Source of the DNA: an uncultured Bacteroides sp.
Lineage (GTDB): Bacteria; Bacteroidota; Bacteroidia; Bacteroidales; Bacteroidaceae
NCBI GenBank assembly: GCA_900552645.1
Contig: USAN01000009.1
Location: 1 to 64,000, forward strand
Direction of reading: 5' to 3'
DNA: 64,000 nucleotides
The notes under the pieces were generated by a model. The model did no database searches. It was not told where the DNA came from and was given only the letters and a program-made list of their open reading frames with translations. Each line of letters begins with the position of its first letter. Within the stretch, counting starts at the first letter, position 1. A program made the position numbers and the translations under genes. This document shows positions 17,599-27,500 of the stretch, piece by piece.

Positions 17599-19281
17599 AT
17601 GAAAACAATATTTAATAAGTCACTTTTAGTTTCTGTTTTGAGTGCGGCTACATTCACAATAAGCAGCTGCACAGATCTTGATGAGACTATTTATGATACT
17701 ATAGCTTCCGAAAAATATGAATTTACCGAAGAAGATGCTGCAAGTATGTTCGCTCCTGTATATAGTAGTCTTAGAAATGTATATTGGGGATGGTTCGGAT
17801 TAGCTGATATTATGGACGAATCTTCTGATGTGTGGTGTGTACCTTATCGTATAGGAATAGGCTGGGGAGATTTATATGTAAGTATGCACAAGCATCAATT
17901 CCACTCACAAATAGGTCATTTTGAAGTTGCTTGGAATAATAATTATGCGGGTATTAATGCATGTAATAAATTATTAGCTGATGAGGCTGTCCAAACTTCC
18001 GAAAGTGCTGTAGCGCAACTTCGAGCATATCGCGCTTTGTATTATTATCTACTTTTTGATTTGTTTCGTAACATTCCTCTAGATACGACATTTGATCATC
18101 CTGATGGATGGTTGCCACAACAAGCAGCTCCACAGGATACCTGGGACTTCATTGTAAGCGAACTTAATGCTGTTAAAGAACAGTGTGGAGATAAAGTTGA
18201 AATGGGTAAGATAAATCGCTATACAGTAAATATGATTCTTGCTAAAATGTATCTTAATCATAATGCTTGGTTTAAGGATTATTCAGATACTTCATGGTAT
18301 GGTAAAGCAATAGATGAACTTAATGAAGTAATAAATAGTGGCAAATTTTCATTGTCGCCAAATTATTCAGATAACTTTAAGGAAGATATTTCAAGTTCTC
18401 CTGAGATTATATTTGGTATACCATTTGCTGAAAAGTATGCTGGAGGTAACTATTTTGCAAATATGTGGATGCATACTGCAGGCCGTGTTACGTGGAACTT
18501 CAATGGTTGGGCTACTGGTGGAGCTACTGTATTGCCTCAGTTCCTGGATACTTACGATGAAAAGGATACCCGATTTACAGATTGTTGGATAGAAGGTCAG
18601 CAGTATGATTATACTGGAATACCAATATATGTTGATGGAGAACCATTAGTATATACAGAAGAAATTCATAGCATTGATAATCCTGGTTGTTATCCTTTTG
18701 AAGGCGCACGTCTTGTAAAATATGAGATTCTTTCAGGTGATTTTGGTACATCTTATGATGATGTTCCTTTCTTCCGTCTTGCAGATGCATATCTGATGAA
18801 AGCAGAATGCTTATTGAGAATGGGTGGATATAATGGTGAGACAGAGCAGACGGCTGCCGATTTGGTCACAAAGGTACGTATACGTAACTTCAAGACTGCT
18901 CCTGAGAAAGCTTCTGTAACAGTCGCTCAATTGAAGGGTGGAAGCAAGTATGCATATGGCCATAGAGAAAATAAAGGAAAAATGGGCGAAGCAGATGTCT
19001 GGGTTAAGACTGAAGAAGGTGGATCTGATATTGAATTGGGTGGACTGTTGGACGAATATGCATGGGAATTTGTAGCAGAACATCATCGTAGACAGGATCT
19101 AATTAGATTCCGTATAAAAGGAACCAACCAAAACGTTTACAATGGAAAATCTTGGTTTTGTAAAGATGCTAAGAGTGATGTAACAGATAGGAATTGTGAT
19201 ATTTTCCCAATTCCAAAAGTAGCGCTTGATGGAAACATGAACTTGAAGCAGAATCCTGGATATGGTGAAAGCGCGCAATAA
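17599..19281 (+). CDS. SusD/RagB-like surface binding lipoprotein
   Basis: 560 residues with a lipoprotein signal (lipidated Cys24 in ISSCTDLDE). The acidic residues after the cysteine resemble the surface-export signal of Bacteroides lipoproteins. The fold is the usual TPR-helical SusD type (LRAYRALYYYLLFDLF, DAYLMKAECLLRMGG). The C-terminal EFVAEHHRRQDLIRF and NPGYGES match the RagB/SusD ending. It caps the SusC barrel encoded just upstream and binds the incoming ligand. Confidence 0.95.
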   Translation: MKTIFNKSLLVSVLSAATFTISSCTDLDETIYDTIASEKYEFTEEDAASMFAPVYSSLRNVYWGWFGLADIMDESSDVWCVPYRIGIGWGDLYVSMHKHQFHSQIGHFEVAWNNNYAGINACNKLLADEAVQTSESAVAQLRAYRALYYYLLFDLFRNIPLDTTFDHPDGWLPQQAAPQDTWDFIVSELNAVKEQCGDKVEMGKINRYTVNMILAKMYLNHNAWFKDYSDTSWYGKAIDELNEVINSGKFSLSPNYSDNFKEDISSSPEIIFGIPFAEKYAGGNYFANMWMHTAGRVTWNFNGWATGGATVLPQFLDTYDEKDTRFTDCWIEGQQYDYTGIPIYVDGEPLVYTEEIHSIDNPGCYPFEGARLVKYEILSGDFGTSYDDVPFFRLADAYLMKAECLLRMGGYNGETEQTAADLVTKVRIRNFKTAPEKASVTVAQLKGGSKYAYGHRENKGKMGEADVWVKTEEGGSDIELGGLLDEYAWEFVAEHHRRQDLIRFRIKGTNQNVYNGKSWFCKDAKSDVTDRNCDIFPIPKVALDGNMNLKQNPGYGESAQ

Positions 19282-19306
19282 GATAAACCTTTTAAAAATG
19301 TAAGAT

Positions 19307-20287
19307 ATGAAAAAGAATTATATATATATATTGATAGCTTGCTTTACTATGACACTCTCGGGCTGTAGCACTGATCCCGAGGATGCTACCAGCAAGCATG
19401 TATATGGAGAGAATGAAACTCCTTATTTGAAAGCTAATACAGATGCTACTGTAGCTACTACTATGAAATTTCCTACAGGACGTTTTACTGCACAGACTAT
19501 CAATCTGAAAAATTATGCTGAAAAGTTTCATGAATATATGGGACTTACTGTAGATGAAGTTTTGACTGGTCTTTCAAATGGATCTATAGTATTTTATAAT
19601 ATTAATCCTGCAAAAAGTTGCTGGAATAAAACAGCTATGACGAAAGGAACTACAGGATGGTATTATAATTCGGCAGGAGGTATTACGAGCGAATCTGACG
19701 GCATTGCTACAATTGAAATTGATACTGCAAATAAAATGTTAGTGGTCAATATGGAAGATAAAGCTGAAGTAGGAACATCTTTATCTTTGAATGTAGGTTT
19801 TGCTGTTAATGGAACGGATTATGACAATTATGTAAGATTTAATTTTGTAATAACCGTTACAGATCCAGGACGAATAGTAGTTTCAAATACAATACCAGCT
19901 GGTGATTATAATGCATTCTCAATAGAATTTGCTAATTATCAAGAGGCTATTGAGTCTTGTATGGGAATGACACTTAAGGAATTCTCTTCTGCAGTATCTG
20001 ATCCTGAAGGACCTATTGCAATGTATATTGTAGATCAGAAAACTGGTGAATGGGATAAGACAAGTGTATATACAGCTAATGGAATAGGATATTGGATGGA
20101 TGGAGAAAAACCTTGTAATTGGGGAGAAACTGCCAAATTCTTTATTGAAACAGGCGATGCTTGTGTAAATATAGGACGCTATCCTGGAATTCCTTCTGGT
20201 ACTGTATATAAGATAAAGTTTGTATATGCAAACAAGGAAGATAACTCGAAATTTGTAGAACTTATTGTTACTGCTACAATGGAATAA
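19307..20287 (+). CDS. surface lipoprotein with two probable DUF4859 modules
   Basis: 326 residues, lipobox ending at Cys20 (MTLSGCSTDPED) with an acidic stretch typical of surface export. The rest consists of two similar beta-rich modules (about 45-190 and 195-326), each with an FxxxTINLxNY/FSIEFANYQEA opening, an MGLTVDEVL/MGMTLKEFS helix and a later GWYYNSAGG/GYWMDGEK turn. They look like DUF4859 repeats; this is pattern recognition, not a search. Position directly after susD is typical of a surface glycan-binding protein. A strong terminator follows the gene. Confidence 0.8.
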   Translation: MKKNYIYILIACFTMTLSGCSTDPEDATSKHVYGENETPYLKANTDATVATTMKFPTGRFTAQTINLKNYAEKFHEYMGLTVDEVLTGLSNGSIVFYNINPAKSCWNKTAMTKGTTGWYYNSAGGITSESDGIATIEIDTANKMLVVNMEDKAEVGTSLSLNVGFAVNGTDYDNYVRFNFVITVTDPGRIVVSNTIPAGDYNAFSIEFANYQEAIESCMGMTLKEFSSAVSDPEGPIAMYIVDQKTGEWDKTSVYTANGIGYWMDGEKPCNWGETAKFFIETGDACVNIGRYPGIPSGTVYKIKFVYANKEDNSKFVELIVTATME

Positions 20288-20298
20288 TATTATTATAG

Positions 20299-20336
20299 GA
20301 GAATAGAATCACAGGATTCTATTCTCTTTTCTTTTC
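20299..20336 (+). terminator. intrinsic terminator inside the PUL plus arm
   Basis: GAGAATAGAATC (20299-20310) and GATTCTATTCTC (20315-20326) form a perfect 12-bp stem with a four-base loop ACAG, followed by TTTTCTTTTC. It lies between the binding lipoprotein and the first HExxH protein, so the downstream peptidase genes probably depend on readthrough or their own promoter. Confidence 0.85.
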
Positions 20337-20369
20337 TTATACATAAATTAATGCCTTAAATTTTGTGAT

Positions 20370-22619
20370 ATGAAAAATTATCAATTGTCTTATAACTTCA
20401 AGTTTTTTATATTCTTAATGATTGGTATACTTTCATTTAGCATTGCTGGCTGCAGTGATAATGATAGTGTAGCTCCTGAACTGATTATAGATGATAGTCA
20501 GAAAAGTATAAACATAGCATGGAATGAAATAGAATCTGCTTTAAACTATACCTCTTCTACTTCATGGACAGCACAGATAGCCGATGAGGCAGGACAGAAA
20601 TGTAATTGGTTAAAACTGCACAAATATTACGGAGAAGGAGGAGAAATATCTAATCCTATATTATTTGAAGCAAATGATTCTGAAATATCCAGGACTGCGA
20701 TTATCTCTATAATAAGTGGAGATGTAGAATTAAAGATAAGTGTAGTACAGCAGGCTAATCCTAATGCTGTATTGACAATGAAAGAATCTGACGTAAAAGA
20801 TTTTAATAAATATTACAAACCGACCGAATTCAATAATATAAATATGTTGAAGAGTGATGCTAAATGGTCATGGTTTCGTTCTGCACAAAGTGAGCATTTT
20901 TTTGTGTTTTGGGAAAGTGGATTTGGTGATAATCCAAATGCCGAATCAGTTGCCGAGGCAATGAGAGTAGATATTGATGACTTACTTGCTAAAGCAGAAG
21001 AATTCTACAAGATGAATGTAGAGACTCTTAAATTTGTTGAAACAGGGAAGAGTAGATCGTATCTTGATAAATATAAAATGGAAATTTATCTTTTATACCA
21101 GGATGAATGGTTAGCAACAGGTTCTGGATATGATAATACAATAGGTGCATTGTGGGTAAATCCTAGTACATGTAAACCTGTAGGCTCTACAATAGCTCAT
21201 GAAATCGGTCATAGCTTTCAATATCAGGTAGGATGTGACAAGGTTCTTAATGGTGAAACAGATTATTCTAAGGTAGGTTTTCGTTATGGATATGGAAATA
21301 ACGGTGATGGAGGTAATGCATTTTGGGAACAATGTGCTCAATGGCAGTCATTCCAAAATTATCCCTCCGAATTATTCGGATATCATGTCGATGTTTGGAA
21401 GGCTAATTATCATAGGCATTTCAATCATGAATGGATGAGATATGCAAGCTATTGGCTTCAGTATTACTGGACCCAGAAACATGGAATAGAAGCAGTAGGT
21501 AATATATGGAAAGAATCAACTTATCCTGAAGATCCTTTAATGACTTATAAACGTATCTATTGTAATAATAGTCTAAATGATTTATATAAGGAATTATATG
21601 ATTATGCTTCGCATATGGTTACTTATGATATTGATGGTATACGCAACATGGCTACTGAATCTGCTTGTAATTATTCTACAAAGGTGTTTGAAACTAATGA
21701 AGGATATTATCAGGTAGGATATTCAAGCTGTCCTGGTACAACAGGGTTCAATATAATTCAACTTAACTTGCCTAGCAATGGAAACACCATAAAAGTTTAC
21801 TTTCAAGGAATGGCTTCAGGAAGTGCATTGGCCGACAGTGATATGGGCAAGGTCATTGACGGAGATGGTAATACTGTCGATAATGTAAGGAACTATAATG
21901 CTACAAACAATATAGAAAGTGGCTGGCGTTACGGATTCGTTTCTATTGTAAATGGTAAGGCAATATATTCTTCAATGTATAGTAATAAGAATGATGTAAT
22001 ATCTTATGAAGTACCTCAAGGTGCTACTAAGCTATATATGGTGATTATGGGAGCACCGTCAAGTTACACTTCTCATCCTTGGAATGATAATGAACGTGAT
22101 GATCTTCAATGGCCTTATAAAGTAAAATTCGAAGGAACAGATCTTTTTGGCAGTTTTTATGTAGATGAAACAGCGATCCCAAAGAATGTAACATTGAATT
22201 ATGATTTGAAATGCAATTCAACTTCGGCCGATTATATACTTGGAAATATAAATTTATCACTAAATCAAACTTTAGCTCAGGCTTTTGCTTTAAAGCCTAT
22301 AAATATTGAAGGCAAATTATTGCCTGTTGGTCAACAATCTGCTGAAGGGAAAATAGCTATCGCACTTACTCTACCCGATGATACCTATTCATATGCCGGT
22401 AATGCAAACAATGGATTCTGGTGTACTTCCGATGGAAATATTGGCGGATGGGCCAATGGAGGAGTATATTTTGAATTTTCGGGTATGATACTTTCTTATG
22501 GACATAGACCAGATATGTCAATCGAGGCTGGTAAAAAAGCTGTAATGAAGCCAACTTTGATTTATACAAAAGATGGTAAGCAATACAAAGCAACAATAAT
22601 CTTAAATATGCAATTTTAG
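20370..22619 (+). CDS. DUF6055-like HExxH lipoprotein (probable metallopeptidase)
   Basis: 749 residues with lipobox Cys28 (FSIAGCSDND). Residues about 35-130 look like a BACON-type Ig domain (STSWTAQIADEAG, AIISIISGDVELKISVVQQ). The central region has SEHFFVFWESGFG, then HEIGH at 277-281 in a helix and WEQCAQWQ with Glu320, the layout of a gluzincin zinc peptidase. The C-terminus (about 615-749) resembles a DUF4859 module like those of the preceding lipoprotein. A surface-attached peptidase with carbohydrate- or protein-binding ends is the likely role. Catalysis is inferred from the zinc motif; no substrate can be assigned. A smaller paralogue follows downstream. Confidence 0.8.
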   Translation: MKNYQLSYNFKFFIFLMIGILSFSIAGCSDNDSVAPELIIDDSQKSINIAWNEIESALNYTSSTSWTAQIADEAGQKCNWLKLHKYYGEGGEISNPILFEANDSEISRTAIISIISGDVELKISVVQQANPNAVLTMKESDVKDFNKYYKPTEFNNINMLKSDAKWSWFRSAQSEHFFVFWESGFGDNPNAESVAEAMRVDIDDLLAKAEEFYKMNVETLKFVETGKSRSYLDKYKMEIYLLYQDEWLATGSGYDNTIGALWVNPSTCKPVGSTIAHEIGHSFQYQVGCDKVLNGETDYSKVGFRYGYGNNGDGGNAFWEQCAQWQSFQNYPSELFGYHVDVWKANYHRHFNHEWMRYASYWLQYYWTQKHGIEAVGNIWKESTYPEDPLMTYKRIYCNNSLNDLYKELYDYASHMVTYDIDGIRNMATESACNYSTKVFETNEGYYQVGYSSCPGTTGFNIIQLNLPSNGNTIKVYFQGMASGSALADSDMGKVIDGDGNTVDNVRNYNATNNIESGWRYGFVSIVNGKAIYSSMYSNKNDVISYEVPQGATKLYMVIMGAPSSYTSHPWNDNERDDLQWPYKVKFEGTDLFGSFYVDETAIPKNVTLNYDLKCNSTSADYILGNINLSLNQTLAQAFALKPINIEGKLLPVGQQSAEGKIAIALTLPDDTYSYAGNANNGFWCTSDGNIGGWANGGVYFEFSGMILSYGHRPDMSIEAGKKAVMKPTLIYTKDGKQYKATIILNMQF

Positions 22620-22656
22620 TTATGAGTAAGATTAAATAAAGACTAATTATATAATT

Positions 22657-22698
22657 TGGCGAATAATGCAGATAACATTTATTTGTGTGATTCGCCAA
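22657..22698 (+). terminator. possible hairpin after the first HExxH gene
   Basis: GGCGAAT (22658-22664) pairs with ATTCGCC (22690-22696), extended by A-T pairs, around a loop of about 25 bases. No good T-run follows, so termination is uncertain. Confidence 0.35.
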
Positions 22699-22884
22699 TT
22701 TATAATAATAAGTTTATTTACATAATATATAATATAATAGGGTATTATGAACTATAGACTTTTTAAAACTGATACACTAAGAATTATAGAATATAAATTA
22801 TAAAAAAACGTTAATAATAAATAGTCCTTGTATATTAGAATCAGATAATAAATTCATATTCTTAACGCTAAAAATAATACAATC

Positions 22885-24180
22885 ATGAAAAAAAATCTTT
22901 TATCTTTAATCTTAGTAATTATTAATATGAATGCTATATTGGCACAAACAGTACCATCTGAAAAATTAATATACATACCAAATGATTTAAAATCGATTAA
23001 TCTTGACGATCCTTCCAGTAAATGGAGTTACAAACGTATGATTACTACAAAGAATTTCGCAATCTTCTGGGAAAAAGGTTTTGGAAATGATTTATCTGTT
23101 GCTCCAGCATTAGAAGGGCACAATATGACAATAGATATTAAGAATCTTACTGATAAGCTTGAGGAGTTTTATTCATTCTTTAGAAATAACTTAAAATTCA
23201 CTTCAAACGAATCTAACTGCGATAAGTATAGAATGATGGTTATGATAAACTATTCTCTTGAAGGTACGGCTTATGGAGGAGATTATGACGGAGTTATAGG
23301 AGCGTTGTGGGTAGCACCAAATAGAATACAAGACAAAAAACTTAATTGTATCGCTCATGAATTGGGACATAGTTTTCAGTCTCAGATTATTTGCGATGGA
23401 AATGGGGAAGCATGGGGTGGCTGTGGTTTTTTTGAAATGGCATCTCAATGGATGTTGTGGCAAGTCAATCCTGAATGGATTACGGACGAGAAGTATCATT
23501 GGGATGCATTTTCTAAACTTACCCATAAGGCTTATCTACATATGGATAATATTTATCATTCTCCATATATACTAGAATATTGGAGTGAAAGAAGGGGGTT
23601 GAATATAATTGCCGAATTGTTTAGAGCCGGTAAGAAAGGTGAAGATCCTATAGTTACTTATAAGACAAAAATGAATATGTCTCAGCATGACTTCTGCAAT
23701 GAGATGTTCAATGCTTCATGTCATATAATAACTATGGACTTCAATAGAGTTTGGAATGAAACGCGCCCTTATGCTAACAAATATTCGTCTAAATTAGAAG
23801 AAACATCCGATGGATGGCTAAAAATAGCCAATGACAATATACCTGAAGAGTATGGATTTAATGCAATAAGATTATCTCTTCCGCCAGATAATAGAGTGAC
23901 TGTTGAGTTTACAGGTGATTCCAAAGAAAAGAATGCAGGATGGAGATACGGATTTGTTACTGTGACAAAAGATGGAAACTGTATTTATGGAAAGGTCAAC
24001 GAAAATAATGAAGGCATTATAACCTGTAATGTTGATGAAAATGCAGAATATATTTGGCTAGTAGTTATGGGTGCACCTAAAGAACATGAAATAATATCTT
24101 CCGATAAAACAGTTACACAATATCCTTATAGAATAAATATTGAAGGAAGTAATATATTAAAAACAATATCAAGGCTATAA
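22885..24180 (+). CDS. secreted DUF6055-like HExxH protein (probable metallopeptidase)
   Basis: 431 residues with a type I signal peptide (cleavage near AILAQ, residue 20). The body aligns by eye with the centre of the preceding 749-residue lipoprotein: KNFAIFWEKGFGND, GALWVAPN, HELGH at 158-162, FFEMASQW with Glu184, then GWRYGFV. It lacks the BACON-like N-terminus and the DUF4859-like C-terminus, so it is the minimal form, probably soluble in the periplasm. The 265-base gap upstream contains AATAGTCC (22820-22827), a half-match to the divergent-gap repeat. Confidence 0.8.
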   Translation: MKKNLLSLILVIINMNAILAQTVPSEKLIYIPNDLKSINLDDPSSKWSYKRMITTKNFAIFWEKGFGNDLSVAPALEGHNMTIDIKNLTDKLEEFYSFFRNNLKFTSNESNCDKYRMMVMINYSLEGTAYGGDYDGVIGALWVAPNRIQDKKLNCIAHELGHSFQSQIICDGNGEAWGGCGFFEMASQWMLWQVNPEWITDEKYHWDAFSKLTHKAYLHMDNIYHSPYILEYWSERRGLNIIAELFRAGKKGEDPIVTYKTKMNMSQHDFCNEMFNASCHIITMDFNRVWNETRPYANKYSSKLEETSDGWLKIANDNIPEEYGFNAIRLSLPPDNRVTVEFTGDSKEKNAGWRYGFVTVTKDGNCIYGKVNENNEGIITCNVDENAEYIWLVVMGAPKEHEIISSDKTVTQYPYRINIEGSNILKTISRL

Positions 24181-24194
24181 TATATGCAGCAAAA

Positions 24195-24241
24195 AGTGTT
24201 ATTAACTGCTATCCAATAGTAACAGCATTTAAAATAGCACT
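24195..24241 (+). terminator. imperfect hairpin after the second HExxH gene
   Basis: AGTGTTATT (24195-24203) pairs with AATAGCACT (24233-24241) with one G-T pair, and an inner short stem may form. No T-run follows. The rest of the gap to 24565 holds only the weak promoter below. Confidence 0.35.
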
Positions 24242-24507
24242 GAGATAACTTACTACATTAGAAATAAGAATACCTTTAATCTTCTTTGTAGTGGCTAGAT
24301 TGTAAATCATGCATTGATTGATCATATTTGTTGTATTGCTCTTTTCTATCTTTGTTTTTATAGTAATAATATTGGCCGAAAAGATTGTTCCTACCAAATA
24401 TGCAAGTCTGCTTTAAATTATTACTGGAATAACTTATAATAAATATACGGCAAGTGGCTGGAAATTCATTAAAAAAATATTTTAGCGTAGTTATACTTAA
24501 TTTATAT

Positions 24508-24515
24508 TATCTTTA
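24508..24515 (+). promoter_or_regulatory. possible -7 element for the hybrid two-component gene
   Basis: TATCTTTA is one base from TAnnTTTG and lies 51 bases upstream of the ATG at 24566. No convincing -33 box is seen. It would give the regulator constitutive low expression separate from the PUL operon. Confidence 0.35.
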
Positions 24516-24565
24516 CCACATTCGTAAAATACAAATCTAATATTACCTTGTAAGATTTCAGTGCT

Positions 24566-27500
24566 ATGAAAAAAATAATATATTCCATACTAATGTTGTT
24601 TTTTGTTTCTTCGTTTGCTTTTGCTTCAGGATTCCGTTTCAGACATATCTCATCGGATCAAGGAATATCTTCAAATAGAGTCCGTTCATTGTTTCAAGAT
24701 TATAAAGGATATATCTGGATTGGAACTGAAGACGGGTTAGACAGATATGACGGTATCGAATTTAAGACTTACAGATATGACCCCTCGAATAAGAGAAGTA
24801 TAGGAGATAATTATATTTCTGTATTATATGGTGATGATAAACAACTTATAGCTGGTACTGATAAAGGACTTTTCGTATATAACTATAAAACAGATAATTT
24901 TACTCCATTGATTTTTAATGGTAACAAGATTGAATCCTTGATAAATGATATAGTAAAAGATTTGGATGGTTCTTTGTGGATATGTACAAATGGTAATGGA
25001 GTGTATCGTGTAAATTATAGAAATAATGATTTTAAACATTATGAATTTTCATCAACCTCAGGATATATAATAGACATGCTTGTAGACAGTGACAATAAAG
25101 TATGGGCCATAACGAATCAGGGTAAGTCCAGTCTGTACAGACTTAACAAATCTACCGATGAATTTGAACCAATAGAAGTTATAAATGATGATAAGAGCAA
25201 GAATTCAAAGGCGCTTGTTATGTTTGAAGACTCGGAAAGGAATATGTGGATTGGAAGTTGGGAGTGTGGGTTACAGAAGTTTGATCCTTATACCGGAAAA
25301 GCTGTTACATGCATAAGTTCTGTTCAGGGAAAGGGAATGATGCACATTCATTCCATAATGGAGTATGAAGCAGGGAAACTGTTAATTGGATCGGACGATG
25401 GACTTGTACTGTTTAATACCAAAACTAATATGTCTGAATTCTATGCCGAGGACGAAACTAATAGCTTTTCATTATCAAATCGTTTTGTATATCCGGTCAT
25501 TAAAGATAGCGAGGGTGGAGTATGGATAGGAACATATTATGGAGGAGTGAATTATATATCACCCAATAATTCTCAGTTTGAGTGTTATTCATCTTCAAAA
25601 TTCAGCAATTCTGTTGGAGGAAATGTAATAAGTAATTTTTGTGAAGATAATAGTGGAAATATTTGGATTGCTTCGGATGATGGAGGGCTAAGCTGTTTTG
25701 ATCCTTCTAAGAAAAGTTTCATGAAATATCTTCCTCAGTCTAAAAACAAGAATTCTTTATCTTATCATAATGTGCATGCTCTTTGTATGGACGGCGATGA
25801 TTTGTGGATTGGTACATATACAGGAGGTGTTAATGTCTATAATACAAAGACCGGTAAGTTTCGTTTCTACAACTCTAAGGAGAATGATGAGAATTCTCTT
25901 GATGGAACTAGTTCTTACTGTATATTTAAAGATCGTGATAATAATATTTGGGTTGCTACTATGTCGGGGATTAATCTATATGACAGAGAAAATGATAATT
26001 TTATAAGAATAAAGGATTTCAATTCACTTACCATAGACATTGAGCAGGATACTAAAGGAAATCTTTGGTTTGCTACACAGGGTAAGGGAGTATTCAAGTA
26101 CAATCCTTATAAACGTATATGGAAAAATTATAATCATCAAAAGGGGCGCGGAGAACTTCCTACCGATCAAATTAATTGTATCACAATTGATAAGAGTGGT
26201 AATATATGGATAGCTACAATGGATGGACTTTGTAAATATAAACCATCTGACGATTCATTCGAAATAATAGAACTTGATATCCCAAGCAATAATATATGTT
26301 CAATAGTTGAAGATCAGAGTGATTTGTGGCTTACAACTACTAAAGGCTTGGTTAAATATACACAAAGTCAAAGGTGCCAGGTATTTACAAAAAGCGATGG
26401 ATTGCAGTGTGATCAGTTTCTTCCAAATTCAGCTTTTAAGGCATCCGATGGAAAGATATATATAGGTTCTGTAAATGGTTTCAATTCTTTTTATCCATAT
26501 CAGGTACATTCAAATAAAGTTATTCCCAATGTTGTTTTTACGGGTTTAGAGATTTTCAACAATAATATAAAAGTGGGTACAGAAAAATTGCCGGTCAATC
26601 TTAATCTACTCGATGAACTTGATATATCCTACAAAGACAATGTATTCAGTATAAAGTTTGCTTCATTAAGCTTTTGTATTCCTGCAAAGAATCAGTATGC
26701 CTACAAATTGCAGGGATTTGATAAAGACTGGAATTACGTTGGAGCTCAGAGTAAAGCTACATACACCAATATTCCTCCTGGTACTTATGTATTTAAAGTC
26801 AAGGCAACTAATAATGATGGATTATGGAATGAAAATGGAGCTTCATTGAAGATAGTGATTCATCCCCCTTTCTATTTGTCAACTCCTTTCATGATGCTCT
26901 ATTTTGTTATTATAGCAGTAGGAGTATTTTTCCTCATAAGATTTTTTGTAAAAAGATCTGAAAAGAGACACAATATAGAGATAGATAGGATTAAAGAGAA
27001 TAAGGAGAAAGAAGTACATGAAGCAAAAATTCAGTTCTTTACAATGATTGCACACGAAATACGTACGCCGGTATCACTTATTACTGCTCCTTTGGAAAAG
27101 ATAATGACTTCCTCTTTTCGTTTTCCCGAAGCTATTAATGAGGATCTGAATATAATAGACAGAAACAGCAAGCGGTTATTGTTTCTTGTAAATCAGCTTC
27201 TTGATTTTAGAAAAGTAGAACAAGAGGGGTTCAAACTGAAATGTTCTCTGTGTAACGTAAAGGAACTGATTACAGCCGTAAGCGATCGTTTTAAACCTAC
27301 TATTGAACAGAACGGAATAAAATTCGAAGTAGAACTTCCTGATAAAGAAATCGTGGCAATAATTGACAGTGAAGCAATAACAAAACTTATAAGCAATTTA
27401 CTTACAAATGCAAAAAAATATACTGATAATTCAGTAATGTTAAGTTGTAAGATAAAAGAAGAACAGCATACATTTTCTATAAGTGTTAAAGACAACGGGA

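Noticed and set aside
24209..24397. 62-codon minus-strand frame between the HExxH gene and the HTCS
   Set aside because: No recognisable family and no promoter; overlaps the hairpin region. Could be chance in AT-rich DNA.
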